Below the pieces are notes generated by a model that was given only the letters and a program-made list of their open reading frames with translations, had not been told where the DNA came from and made no database searches. The position numbers and the translations under genes were made by a program. Positions 13,113 through 24,686 of a stretch of 64,000 bases of DNA are shown here, piece by piece. The stretch is taken from contig NC_044600.1 in NCBI RefSeq assembly GCF_901933205.1, forward strand, positions 558,001-622,000, in the 5' to 3' direction. Source of the stretch: Camarhynchus parvulus (Eukaryota > Chordata > Aves > Passeriformes > Thraupidae). Numbering within the stretch: the stretch's first letter is position 1; every line of letters starts with the position of its first letter.

Positions 13113-14134
13113 ATGAAAGTGATAAATAACTACAACACAGCTTTAAGAAAATTAACCCTTTTTTCTTCCCCTGCAATTTGATGGAGACCAAACCCACAGC
13201 AGCTGAGATGAATTTGCTTAGCAGTGAATATAAAATAACTGCAGTAACTATTATGTTTCCTAATCAAAACATTCAGCTTGCTAAATACCACCCTGTAGCA
13301 TTTTCTTTAGCTCAAATAAAATAATAATAATTACATTAATAAAAACTTGCTGTCAACAAGCCACTAGGAAAAAAATTTCTTTTTCCTGTAAGCTTTACTG
13401 AGAGAAAGCAATCTTCAGGATGGCTGCTGGCACCAGGATGTTTTTCAAGATAAATTCAAACATGTTTACTTTATGTAAACACACCAGCTAAACAGTCTGC
13501 TGGTTTGTGTCTGTCTTTTCTGTCCAACTGCATTTCAGTCCCATCCAGAATTGCCAGAAACCATAACATCAGCCCTGTCCATAGGCCTTGGCTCGGGTTC
13601 CAGCTGCATCATCTTTGATGTAATTCAGACTTTAATAAAGCTGTAAGGAAATATCTTTCCCCCTGGTTCTACAGAGAGAGGCTTCTGCTCTGCTAGCTAC
13701 AGGCTAGAGCAACCACAGAGTAAATAAAATCCAGGCACAACAAATCCTCCTGCTCCTGCTGGACTATTGTTCCTGCATGTATGACACAAACAAAAAAATT
13801 AAACTTCCATGGATCCATTCACTCCTGCATGAACCTTTCAGGTCATTACCTGAAACATGAATTTTCCTCAGTTCCCTGACTTTTCACAGTGCTTAATTCT
13901 GCATGTTGTGAGCCCCAGGACACCTACACTTGTAATAAATTCGTTTTTCTGGCATTTTGGAAGGACTGAAGTTGTGTCTGTACCCACAAGGTTCTCAAGC
14001 CACAGAGAGCACCAGAACACCTCTGAAGTCCTGCACCTGCAAAGTGAAGAAATCCCTTCTCTTTGGCACAGGGCAGCAAAAAACCATTCCCCCAGTGCAG
14101 CTTTGTGGAATAATGAGAGCAGCAGCCAATGCCC
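13113..14134. other. Unique AT-rich spacer
   Basis: AT-rich sequence with a short AAT-type tract at about 13314-13333 and no open frame worth calling. An open frame starting at 13857 runs into the next array and is not considered coding. Confidence 0.6.
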
Positions 14135-14594
14135 CACCACTGTCACCTCCACACTGTCAGCCCCCTGTGTCACTGTCACCTCCCAATGTCACCTCCCCAC
14201 AGTCACTGTCACCTCCCCAATGCCACTGTCACCCTCCCAGTGTCACCTCCCCAGTGTCACTGTCACCCCCTGTGTCACTGTCACCCCCAGTGTCACCTCC
14301 CCAGTGTCACTGTCACCTCCCCAATGTCACTGTCACCCTCCCAGTGTCACTCCCCCAGTGTCACTGTCACCTCTTCAATGTCACTCCCCAGTGTCATTGT
14401 CACTCCACAATGCCACTGTCACCCCCCAGTGTCACTGTCAGCCCCCCAGTGTCACCCCCCAGTGTCACTGTCACCCCTCCCAGTGTCACTGTCACCCCCC
14501 ATTGTCACTCCCCAGTGTCACTGTCACCCCCCAGTGTCACTGTCACCCCCCATTGTCACCCCCCAGTGTCACCGTCACCGCCCAGTGCCACCCC
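14135..14594. repeat. C-run minisatellite, about 15-17 bp unit
   Basis: Degenerate units built from CAGTGTCACTGTCACCCCCC with C runs of two to six. There are roughly 28-30 units. The minus strand therefore carries repeated runs of G separated by about 10 nt, a layout compatible with G-quadruplexes and, on the + strand, with i-motifs. Three forward frames stay open through the array (226-263 codons) only because the unit lacks stops. Confidence 0.95.
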
Positions 14595-16159
14595 AGGCCA
14601 CAGGACAGCGATGTCCCCGAGCGCCTCCCTCCTGCTCTGCCTCCCTGACGCCCCCCCAGGAAACACACAAAGGTCACAGCGAGGTGACCCAGGCCCTGGC
14701 GCTCTCTGGAGCCATCAGGAATTGTTCTTTTTTTCCTTTTAGGGAAAACATTAGGCTAGCAAGTTGCTTTCAGCTCCTTACAGGAACAAGTCTAAAAAAA
14801 CCTCTCTAAAATAACTTGCTTCAAGTGACTGCCTGTAGGACAGGGAAGGGTAGCAAAGTGGGGTGTTTAGCTGTAATAACATTTTTGAGACAGATGATGC
14901 AAATCTCTCAGGTCTTTGGGCAGTAAAAATTCTCTTTTCATCTTTGCTTCCCTCCTAATTTCTCCCAGTTGAAGGTGTGATTTTTTTTGTCAGCCACCTG
15001 CACAACATAATAAACTCAGGCACAACAATACTTGCAAGCTGATTGCAAAAAAATTCTATTCTGGGCTTGTAAAACACTCAGAACCTCTTAATGACAACAC
15101 AGTCTATCCAAACCATTTCACATTAAGCTTTGCCAAATCTTGATGAAGTATTCTTACCAAACAGCCTTTCTGGCACTTCTGCATCACCCAGAAATCTTAT
15201 TTTCAGCTTGCAGCTGTGTGCTCCCAACTTTGAAGTCTGGTTGACTCTGACTTGCAGTTTTCACAATGAACACAGATATTACAGGAAGCACAAGCAGCCA
15301 ATTCTCTAATTTTTATTCACAGCAAGCCATTTCTGGAGTCCCTCATTTTGCACCACTCCTTCCTCCCCAGCACACCCCCAAACCCAGGCACCACACCAGC
15401 TTATTTCAAACTGAAAGGAACAAAGCAGCAAAAATACCTTGTGAAAGACACAACTTCCTTTGGGTGAGTTTTCAGAATTAAAAGCAGGCTCAGAACATTC
15501 CTGCTCCAGGGGATCACTCACAGCTCCTGCACAGCCCCAGCCGAGGCGCTCAGTGACATCCTCACTGGAGAGCCAGGAACCAAGTGAGCCAGCATTCTAT
15601 GGCTGAAACCTACTTCAGGCAAAACATTTCATTGCTGTATTAATTCTTAACGTTTGCACAGCTCCATCTTCACTCCCACATCAAAGAATTTCTCTGATAG
15701 ATAGTGATTTATTTTCTAATTTGAAACTACTATCCATTGTGAAATATCTTTCTATTTTAAATAAGTGACTGCCTTGTGATCAAAACTGAAAGCTGACACC
15801 TCTTTCCACCATGTTTCCTCCAACGTATGTAGAAATTTTTTAACCTTTTGATTTGCTGAAAAATTCTGAAATTTGCTCTCTTTGGGTCACACATAGAATA
15901 ACTTTTTTCAGATCTTCCAAAAATATTTGCACAGAACACTCCCCCTTGACCTAAAAGAGTAATTGGATTAACTGCCAGCAGTAATAGGCTGTTATCCCCT
16001 GAAAAGACTACCCAGATAAGGCTGCATTTAGATCCTTGTGGATAATAAAGACAAAGGCATATGACATCAAACATTTGTTGATAAATGCTGCTCAGAATGC
16101 ATCTCCTGTTTCCCTGTGGGAGCGGCAGCAGGGTTTCTGCAGAGAGCCTCATGTCCCAG
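14595..16159. other. Unique non-coding spacer
   Basis: No gene or transposon recognised. The sequence grows AT-rich from about 14800 to 16080. Confidence 0.6.
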
Positions 16160-16662
16160 CTGTGCCAGGCACCCTGCGCCACCCTGTGCCACCCGCCAGC
16201 CTGTGCCACCAGGCATCCTGTGCCACTCTGTGCCACCCTGTGCCACCAGGCACCCTGTGCCACTCTGTGCCACCCTGTGCCACCAGGCATCCTGTGCTAC
16301 CCTGTGCCACCAGGCATCCTGTGCCACTCTGTGCTACCCTGTGCCACCCGCCAGCCTGTGCCACTAGCCAGCCTGTGCTACCCTGTGCCACCCTGTGCCA
16401 CCAGGCATCCTGTGCCACTCTGTGCTACCCTGTGCCACCAGGCATCCTGTGCCACTCTGTGCCACCCGCCACCCTGTGCCACCAGGCATCCTGTGCCACT
16501 CTGTGCTACCCTGTGCCACCAGGCATCCTGTGCCACTCTGTGCCACCCTGTGCCACCCGCCAGCCTGTGCTACCCTGTGCCACCCTGTGCCACCAGGCAT
16601 CCTGTGCCACCCTGTGCTACCCTGTGCCACCAGGCATCCTGTGCCACCCTGTGCCACCAGGT
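16160..16662. repeat. CTGTGCCACC minisatellite with nested units
   Basis: The basic word is CCTGTGCCACC or CTCTGTGCCACC, combined into larger units with CCACCAGGCATCCTGTG. Variants include GCTACC for GCCACC and CCGCCAGCC inserts. Larger blocks recur two or three times, so the array has higher-order structure. All forward frames and two reverse frames are open across much of it, giving false proteins of about 83-212 residues. Confidence 0.95.
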
Positions 16663-16705
16663 GGCCCTGGCTGAGCCCGGCCCTGGCTGAGCCCGGCCCT
16701 GGCTG
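16663..16705. repeat. 16 bp direct repeat, 2.7 copies
   Basis: GGCCCTGGCTGAGCCC is repeated at 16663, 16679 and, partially, 16695, directly abutting the previous array. Confidence 0.93.
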
Positions 16706-16950
16706 CTCAGGGTGCAGCTGAACAGGAGCTCCCAGGGCAGGGACAGGGCTGAGGGGCACCCTGCAAACTGTACCCACTGCTCAGGGACAGGGCTGAGGAG
16801 CAGCCCCGATTTACTGAGGAACAGCCCCAGGGTGCAGGGCCAGCACCTTTCCCTTCCCAGCCATCAGGAGCTGTGGGTTTGCCATGCCACACGTGCCCAC
16901 TGCCATTTGAGCTCTGCAGCTCAGCTCAGTGCTCTGCTGTGCTTGCCCCT
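16706..16950. other. Short unique spacer with a dispersed duplication
   Basis: CAGGGACAGGGCTGAGG occurs near 16738 and again near 16782, about 44 bp apart. Otherwise nothing is recognised. Confidence 0.7.
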
Positions 16951-17078
16951 GAGCGAAGGAATGAATATATGAGTGAAGGAATGAATAAATGAATGAAGGA
17001 ATGAATAAATGATTGAAGGAAGGAAAGAATGAATGAATAAATGAATGAATGAATGAATGAATGAATGAATGCATGAAC
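16951..17078. repeat. GAAT/GAAG tetranucleotide microsatellite
   Basis: An imperfect tract of GAAG, GAAT and AAAT units leads into a pure (ATGA)n run at 17041-17070. The minus strand reads as serine/isoleucine/histidine/phenylalanine repeats in three frames, which accounts for the open frames of 113-227 codons there. The pure end should be the most mutable part. Confidence 0.95.
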
Positions 17079-19805
17079 ATTCCTTCCCGGGCTGTTCCGA
17101 GCGCTCTCCTGCTTTTCCCATCTGCTGAACAAACGCAAGCTGGCTGCTTTCCAAGCAGGTGGGCTGGGGCATGCAGCACAGCAGACAGACAGCAACGCCC
17201 AGGGTGCCACTCCTTTCCGTGGAGCGTGAGTTTGGGAAGCTGCAGGCACTGGGGGCACTGGGAGCACACCAGCACAGAACTGGGGACACTGCCTGGCACC
17301 GGGGCTGGCTCAAGGGAGGGCACTGGACAGCACGACCTGCCTGGCCAGCTGCAGAATATGAACCCAAACTGCACAGCCACCAAGGATCTGGCCCTTGGCA
17401 TGAAGCTGTGCTGCCACAGCAGCTGCTGGAGCAGACATTTCTCCTTCTGCTCCACCAGCACGGGGCAGGAGCACCACGGAACACAGGAGGAGAGGGACAG
17501 CAGCTCCAGATGGAAATATGAGCCTCACTCACCCCTGCCTCCCATAAAGCCCACTGTGACCAGCTCACAGGGCATGTAAAAACCACTGTGACAATTTGTG
17601 CCATAGTGCACTCACCTTCTTCACTGACACAGACTGGGAGAAAAGCAAGGAATGTGGCTGTTTCTAAGAGAACATCCTGGAAGCGTGGTGAAAATCAGGC
17701 ATGCAGGGGAGAAGGTGCCAGGAGACCTGCTAGAAAGGTCCAGGATGAGTGGGAAGCTTGCAGTTTTTGAGAGCTTTGCACAGCTTTAGTTTGCTGCTTA
17801 TGAAATTTAGAAAACTCTTGTGTATCGTAACTTTAATGAGAATTTAATTATTAATGTAGTCCTATTTGGAGCTAGGAGAACAGTTTCAGATTATAAGGGA
17901 AGTAGAGAGAAGCACCTTTTTTCTTCCTATTTATGGAGCATTATTTATTGTCAACAGCTGGGCTACAAAAGAGACAAACTTCCCCAGTGCTGGGAAGAAA
18001 AAAAACCCAAAGCAACAAAAACACAAAGAAAGAACTGAAAAAGATCAGAATCCTCCAGGAAAAGCAAAACAAGGAAAAGCAGCCTGAAAATGGCAACAAA
18101 ATCATCAAAGAATAGACTGCATCCCTCCTGGAAGTCTGGAAGGAAGAGCACTGCCTCGGGAGCAGGAGATGAGCAGCAGCTCAGAGGCTGCACTGGAGCT
18201 GCAGCTCCTGGGCATCCCTCTGGGAAGAAGCAGACAAGAACAGAAGCACCATTCACAAAAGGACAGGTGACACCTCCCAATTATTTGCCCCATTTACTGA
18301 GGATTAACAAAGGGAAGGATGAAAAAACCGAGTGTTTTAAAATTCACACTCATTACAGCAAGAGCTGTGCAGAGAAATGGCCTCAGAGGAAATTTTTCAA
18401 AGCGAAGCACAGAAAACTCATCAGCAGAAGCCAAAAGCCTAGGTGTGCCATGGAGAGGTGCAGAGAGTGCTCCCACAGCCCTGGGAACAGCAGAGCCCTG
18501 GACCCAAAGGGGCAAAGAGCTCTGGCCAGAGCTGTGCACACAGAAGCTGAACAGCAGAGAAATCCTTCCAGAAAAAAATGTATAATTTAACCTGAAATTA
18601 ACATTGCTCTTCATTTTGAGGTCAGAAATTATTTTAACAGGTTAAAGATCAGGCTTATGCAGATAGGGTCCCTATATACAAACACATGTACACAAACCAG
18701 TTCAGCTGTAAAACAGTCAAGTGAAAGGCTGCAATAATTTCTCACATTGATTTCTTAGAGTAATCTTTAGTTAAACTGAATTCCCACCACAGGTGATTTT
18801 GCACAAATCACTTGATGCACACCCCAAAAATTTACCCAGCAAGTTACACCACCTTGAAAAATCTACTCAGCTGAATGCTCAGTGGAGTCTTTCACCCACC
18901 AGGAGAAGGCTGTGCCTACCCTGGCACTTCTGTTGCCAGAGCGCTTCCACTGCAGCAGCCACTGCTGGAGCAGCCCCCAGCCAGTGCTGTGCCTGCATAA
19001 CCCACCCCAGCCATGTGACAATCAGCAGCTCTTTCCCCCGTCTGGCCCACGCAGAGTTACTCTATCCCCTTGAACAGCCACCGACTGAGGAACAGCACCC
19101 ACAACACCCCATTCCCCCTCCCCTGGAATCAATGCACTGCATTTCAGAGCCTGCACTTGACACGGTTTTAAAACTGTACTTGAAAGCGTTTTTCCCCTCT
19201 CCACACTCACCTAAAGCCTCTCAGACACTGCAGAAAGCCATGTGTAATTATGCCATCACTCAGAGTAGCTACACCACGCAGCATACACTGAGAAGGGTTG
19301 TGCTTTTCACTGCTCATCAGTTTAATCAGCAACAAGACAAATTAGCAGAAGCCTAAACAGCCTGTTTTCCGGTTACTGCCTAGCCTGATGATCACCTGGA
19401 CAGTCCAAGTAGATGTTCTGTCTACTGAGATCCTTCTCAGCTTCCCCACAACTTTCTTTTGTAAGCTGCCATGGTACTCGCACACACTGCCCAGCACCTC
19501 TGCCCTGTGCTGCCAGCCCAAGCACACCAGAGCTACAATCATTTCCACAGAGCAGAGCCAAAATGACATTATTGTTCTATTGCAAGTGGTGCCTTTCAGC
19601 TCCTTGAGGCAGCTGCTGGGTGCTGCGAAGGCAGGGCGAGAGGGGAGCAGCAGCAGGGCACACAGGGCAGGGCTGGCTCCTGGCTGGGAGCAGCCCACGG
19701 GCAGCAGCGGGGCTGCGCGAGCAGGGAGGGCACCAGGGGCACCGGGGAGCTGGCACAGGGGCAGCTCAGAGCCCTGACAGCGATGGCTGCGGCAGGGTGG
19801 TGGCT
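17079..19805. other. Unique non-coding DNA
   Basis: No gene is supported. Open frames of up to 187 codons (18793-19356) and 166 codons (18090-18590) have no known domain. An A-rich patch lies at about 17995-18080. Confidence 0.5.
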
Positions 19806-20275
19806 GTGCCCACACCTGCGCCAGCACCTGTGCTCACACCTGCGCCCACACCTGTGCTCACACCTGTGCCCACACCTGTGCCCACACCTGTGCCCACACC
19901 TGTGCCAGCACCTGCGCTCACACCTGCGCTCACACCTGTGCCCGCACCTGCGCCCGCACCCTGTGCCAGCACCTGTGCCAGCACCTGTGCCCACACCTGT
20001 GCCCACACCTGCGCCCACACCTGCGCCCACACCTGCGCTCACACCTGTGCCCACACCTGTGCCAGCACCTGTGCCCACCTGTGCCACACCTGTGCCCACA
20101 CCTGTGCCCACACCTGTGCCCACACCTGTGCCAGCACCTGCGCCCACACCTGTGCCCACACCTGCGCCCACACCTGCGCCCACACCTGTGCCCACACCTG
20201 CGCCCACACCTGCGCCCACACCTGTGCCCACACCTGTGCTCCCACACCTGTGCTCACACCTGCGCCCACACCTCC
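19806..20275. repeat. 12 bp minisatellite (CACACCTGTGCC), about 39 copies
   Basis: Nearly every unit contains CACCTG. Units differ at TGTGCC versus TGCGCC (a CpG/TpG change), GCCCAC versus GCTCAC, and CACACC versus CAGCACC. The 12 bp period is divisible by three and the unit has no stop codon in five frames, so proteins of up to 241 residues appear on both strands with cycles such as Ala-His-Thr-Cys. These are products of the repeat and not gene evidence. Confidence 0.97.
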
Positions 20276-21965
20276 ACCCCACGCTGCGGGCACTCTGCAG
20301 CCTGATCCAGAGGGATTTCAAGGCTATGCAGGAAAGAGTTAAAACGCAGGAGTGTGCTCAGTCAAAGCAGAAATAGCTCAGCTGGGTGGCTGTGGCCCAG
20401 CACATCATGGCCTGCTCAAACAAGGCCAGCTGGGCAGTCACTCCTGACTGACACGCTGTCACCGAGGGGAAGGACACGGGGACAAGGGCACAGGACGGAA
20501 ATGAAACGCAGATTTTTACAAACCAGCACACATTTCCACACAACTCGCCATGAAATTCAGATGTTTGCACGGGTGACCTCCGTGCCTGGGCGCTGCCGCC
20601 CTGGGAGCTCCACAGCCACCATCACCCACTGCCAGCCATGGGAGACACCTGGAGCCTGCCCAGCAGCTCCTGCTGCTGCTCCAACACGCACACACACACC
20701 CCAGAGGCACTGCACCGTTTGGAATTGACTTCTCCAGAAACCAAAGGGCAAAACGATCACATAAGGTTGTTGTGCCAGAGCAGAAGTAACAGTGAGGTTA
20801 TTGCCTTGGTGTATTTTTATACTACATTGCATAATATGTTCGCATTGATGTTCAGCACCGTAAATGACATAAAAAACAACCCAAGGCAGCGAGCACAGCA
20901 GAGCTGAAGAAAAAAATCCTCACATTTCACATTCCAGTGCATGAATGCTGCAGTCCTCTAGCTTACAACAGTCTATCCAAGTTAGCAAAGACAAATGTGT
21001 GTCTTAGAAAAAAGACATTGTTTCAACACTGAGCTATAAATCAGCTCCTGGTTTTTGGGAAGTAGTAAGTGGTCTCTATTGTACTACAAGGAAAAGCCAC
21101 TCTGTTCAAACTAAGGACATTGCATGCTGCACACTGTAGTTGGGCAGCTGCCTTGCAATACCACACTCGATTTTGCGCTGCTTTGAAATCATCCATATCA
21201 GAGAAAAGTCCCTATTTTCTGTCATTGCTGTATTTATCCCAACTGGGACTCTACATACCTCCAAAGAAATTCAGCCATTTATTCTGAAAGTTATCGAAAA
21301 ACTTTAAAACACTGGAAGGATGCTGCTGCTGTAAATGTCTGAAATGTGTGGATTCACACCAACTCCCGTTAAACAAAAAAATACCAAGGAAAGCTTCAGA
21401 GCAATTTGCAGCAGCTGAATATTTGGCCCAAACAACTCTCAAAACAAGTGCTGGGGTACACAGGGCCTGCAAACCCTGCTCCTGAGCCCTGCACTGCTGT
21501 GGGCAGCTCCAGTTTGCAATCCGTGCTCTCAGCACCACTTGCACCATTCCCCATCACCAGTGCCCAGGTCCTTCCACTGCTCTGCACACCACATCAGCAC
21601 TCTCAGTACTTTTAATACTAGCCCCAAAACCCCACTTGCACCTGAAGTGACTGCAGGAAAACAAAAAATGAATTTTTAACAATTTCTCAAAGAATTCATT
21701 TAGGGAAAAAGGTCTTTGCAGGTTGCAAAGAAACGCACCTTTCCTCTTACCTTTAAATTTAATAACCTGGAACTTCCATTCTACCCATGCACTCTGCTCT
21801 TGAACTAAAATTCTAAAGAGCATTTCGCAAAATGTTATTAGCATTTCAGTCTCTATCTATTAATGCCACAGCAGACACACAACTGCCAGAGCTCTGTGCT
21901 GCCATTGCATGCTCTGCTTGCCTGCAGGCTCTGGAGAGGGGATCCAAGCTGCAGGTCAGGGTGCC
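20276..21965. other. Unique non-coding spacer
   Basis: Nothing recognised as a gene or transposon. A short (CA)n tract lies at about 20686-20698. Confidence 0.6.
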
Positions 21966-22521
21966 AGCCCATCCCCAGAGCAGCCCTACCTGTGCCAGTG
22001 CCCCGTGCCCATCCCCAGAGCAGCCCTACCTGTGCCGTGCTCTGTGCCCATCCCCAGAGCAGCCCTACCTGTGCCGTGCTCTGTGCCCATCCCCAGAGCA
22101 GCCCTACCTGTGCCGTGCTCTGTGCCCATCCCCAGAGCAGCCCTACCTGTGCCAGTGCCCCGTGCCCATCCCCAGAGCAGCCCTACCTGTGCCGTGCTCT
22201 GTGCCCATCCCCAGAGCAGCCCTACCTGTGCCGTGCTCTGTGCCCATCCCCAGAGCAGCCCTACCTGTGCCGTGCCCTGTGCCCATCCCCAGAGCAGCCC
22301 TACCTGTGCCGTGCCCCGTGCCCATCCCCAGAGCAGCCCTACCTGTGCCGTGCTCTGTGCCCATCCCCAGAGCAGCCCTACCTGTGCCGTGCCCCGTGCC
22401 CATCCCCAGAGCAGCCCTACCTGTGCCAGTGCTCTGTGCCCATCCCCAGAGCAGCCCTACCTGTGCCGTGCTCTGTGCCCATCCCCAGAGCAGCCCTACC
22501 TGTGCCGTGCTCTGTGCCCAG
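21966..22521. repeat. 39 bp minisatellite, about 14 copies
   Basis: Each unit starts CCCATCCCCAGAGCAGCCCT, continues ACCTGTGCC and ends GTGCTCTGTG. Variation is nearly confined to the last third of the unit (GTGCTCTGTG, GTGCCCCGTG, AGTGCCCCGTG), so the array is very homogeneous and probably young. The period is 13 codons, so all three forward frames stay open (216-285 codons). Confidence 0.97.
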
Positions 22522-22765
22522 CCTGGAGGAGCCTCTGTGGCAGAAGGAGCAGCCCCTGAGCTGCTCTGCTGTCCTCAGCTGTGTGCAGATGTGGGATGGA
22601 GCTGTCCCCAGTGCTGTGGCTGCTCGCCCCGGCCACCAGGGATGACTCACTGTCACTCTCACACATTAAAGCGCCTGTCCATCCTCTGACTGGGGCTGTG
22701 GCTGCAATTGTTGTGTCCCACAGTGAGGGCTGGCATGGGCTGGGCTCAGCCCTGCAGCCCTGCCA

Positions 22766-22874
22766 GCTCAGGCTGCTTATGCCCTGGGGCTCAGCCCCTG
22801 CCCAGCACAATTCTGCCCCGCTCAGGGTGTTCATGCCCTGGGTCTCAGCCCCTGCCCCTGCCCAGCACAATTCT
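22766..22874. repeat. Two-copy tandem duplication, about 53 bp
   Basis: Both copies contain ATGCCCTGGG, CTCAGCCCCTGCC and CCAGCACAATTCT. The second copy has an extra CCCTGC. It lies about 240 bp beyond the 39 bp minisatellite. Confidence 0.88.
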
Positions 22875-23235
22875 CCTCTCCCACCAGGTGAGACAAGAGA
22901 AAGGAGCTTCCCTTGGCCACACCTGACATTCCAGCACTGAAGCCTCTCTCCGGGAGTGCTTTGCATGTCACATATTAATGGATTCTCACTAACAGCTTTA
23001 GCTGCACATCATGTCTAGACAAAGTGCCCCGCTGTGGGCAGTGGCCTGGAAGGGCCCTGGGAACAGCTGTGGGTGAACACAACACAAACTGTGCTGCTCA
23101 CAGGTTGTGTGCATACTGCACCTCACCTGGCTATTCTCCAGCAGGTGGGAAGAATGGCAATTTCACTGACGTTTTAGGCAGAAAGAGGCCAAAGCTCAGG
23201 CTGGCCAGAGAACCAGGAACAAGCCATGCTGTCCC
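22875..23235. other. Spacer, possibly degraded 5' part of the adjacent CR1
   Basis: I see nothing recognisable from 22875 to about 23140. From 23140 to 23235 the sequence could be the diverged upstream continuation of the CR1 fragment, but I cannot show this by eye. Confidence 0.4.
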
Positions 23236-23435
23236 CAGCCTGGACATCAGGAAGAATTTCTTCCCTGGGAGGGTGGTGAGGAATTGGAAGGGGCTGCCCA
23301 GGTTGGAGGTGGAGTCACTGTCCTTGGAGGTGTTCAAGAAGCGACTGGGCAGGACACTCAGTGATCTGGGCTACCCACAGGGACTCCATCATCCTCGAGG
23401 TCTTCTCCAATCCTAATGACTCCATCACTCTATGA
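23236..23435 (+). mobile_element. CR1 non-LTR retrotransposon, 3' end fragment (first copy)
   Basis: The fragment contains the hallmark CR1 3' segment ATCAGGAAGAATTTCTTCCC, then GGGTGGTGAGGAATTGGAAG, GGCTGCCCAGG and GGAGGTGTTCAAGAAGCGAC, and ends near 23435 with CCATCACTCTATGAG, a decayed form of the octamer-type CR1 tail. In translation the + frame reads IRKNFFPGRVVRNWKGLP and then SLEVFKKRL, which resembles the C-terminal end of CR1 ORF2 (endonuclease/reverse transcriptase protein). The catalytic domains are absent, so this is a dead, 5'-truncated copy, the usual state of CR1 in birds. An internal deletion is likely near 23360-23395. The 5' boundary is uncertain. Confidence 0.85.
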
Positions 23436-23592
23436 GAGGCTGTGGCTGCCCCTGGATCCCTGGCAGAGCCCAAGGCCAGGCTGGACAGAGCTTAGAGCAC
23501 CCTGGCACAGGGGAAGGTGTCCCTGCCATGGCAGGGGTGGGACAAGGTGACCTTTAAGGCTTCTTTCAACCCAAACCACTCTGATGTTATGT
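23436..23592 (+). mobile_element. CR1 non-LTR retrotransposon, 3' end fragment (second copy)
   Basis: This fragment begins with GGCTGTGGCTGCCCCTGGAT and contains CCAGGCTGGACAGAGCTT, GGAAGGTGTCCCTGCCATGG and the terminal CTTTCAACCCAAACCACTCT. These match the common avian CR1 3' untranslated region as I know it. It is in the same orientation as the first copy and starts where that copy's tail ends, so the two are separate 3' ends placed head to tail. Neither contains an intact frame. Confidence 0.85.
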
Positions 23593-24540
23593 GCATCACT
23601 CAATACCCAGAACAAACAAAACACAAGACCAGAGGGGAAGTAGATAAAGTTCCACAGAAGATTTTGATGGAACAATGTGAGCAGGCTCTGTGCAGAGCCC
23701 AGGTGAGCTCAGCAGAGTCCCTGGCTGCACTCTGACTATACAGCTGCACCCAAAGCTGGCCACAACTCCTGCACACCACAGCATCCCTGCAGAAAAGTGA
23801 CAGCACAAAAGCCCCACAGCTGCAAAGGCACAGTAAACTGATGCTGGCAGCAGAGAATAGGTGGTAAGGCATTTACAGCCCACCAGAGAGTCTGCACCAC
23901 CTCTCAGCAGCCTCAGAGTTTGCCTGCCCTTGGCTGTCACCTGTGAGGTGAGCACTGCACCTGATGCAGAACTGCAGCACTGCTTCCCTTCACTGACATG
24001 AGAGCATTTAACTCCCTTTCAGTGCTTCATTATGCTCCAACACGCTGTGCTGCCATTACAGCTTTAAATATTTACTTGACATTATCTTGCATCTGGCAAA
24101 TGTATTCTGATACTCCCCAGCAAGTCCCATGCAGGATTAAGTTCTCCACTGGTCTTTGCACAGTAACAGATCCCATTTTATCCCACCACTGCAATTCTCT
24201 CCAAATCAGGTCCGCAAAGTCCAAGTTTTCCAACAATTCTCTTAAGACAGATGAGATTTGTAGGCACCAGACTAATTTCTAAGTTCCTACAGCAGTTAAA
24301 ACTTCTCCTGCCTCTTCCTCATTTTCTGTGCTGCTCAGACCCCACAAAGACTGCCTGTTACTCTGTCAGTGCTGCCAACCCATGTGCACCTTCTCCCTTT
24401 ATTCTCTTATTGTTAATTAACTACTTCATGTCGCAAATTCCCATATTTCAGACAAGGTGCTGTTGTCACAACAGCCCTGTAAGTGAATTATCATAACTAG
24501 AATGCATTCGTAAATAACACATTGAAGGCTTAAAATACAT
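23593..24540. other. Unique non-coding spacer
   Basis: No gene or repeat recognised. Open frames are 119 codons or shorter and unrecognised. Confidence 0.6.
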
Positions 24541-24686
24541 TGGGACAAACACAGCCCAGCCCTGCCCCATCCTGGGACAAACCAAACCCAAACTCAGTCC
24601 TGCTCCATCCTGGGATAAACCCAACCCAAACCCAGCCCAGCCCTGCCTATCCCGGGACAAACCCAGCCCAGCCCTGCCCATCCCGG
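24541..24686. repeat. Minisatellite, about 31-42 bp unit, four copies
   Basis: Units start GGGACAAACC (or GGGATAAACC), carry CAGCCCAGCCCTGCC and end CCATCCT or CCATCCC. The length differs through an extra AAACCCAA-type block in the middle two copies. The reverse complement contains GGGGCAGGGC. A 325-codon minus-strand open frame (24466-25443) crosses it and is not convincing as a gene. Confidence 0.9.

Noticed and set aside
18793..19356. 187-codon plus-strand frame as a small gene
   Set aside because: No recognised domain, no conserved-looking start context and no supporting neighbour. Its length is expected by chance in stop-poor sequence.
19596..20376. Proline/valine/threonine or histidine/cysteine repeat protein of about 200-240 residues
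   Set aside because: The 12 bp unit gives open frames on both strands, with no unique domain and no homology I recognise.
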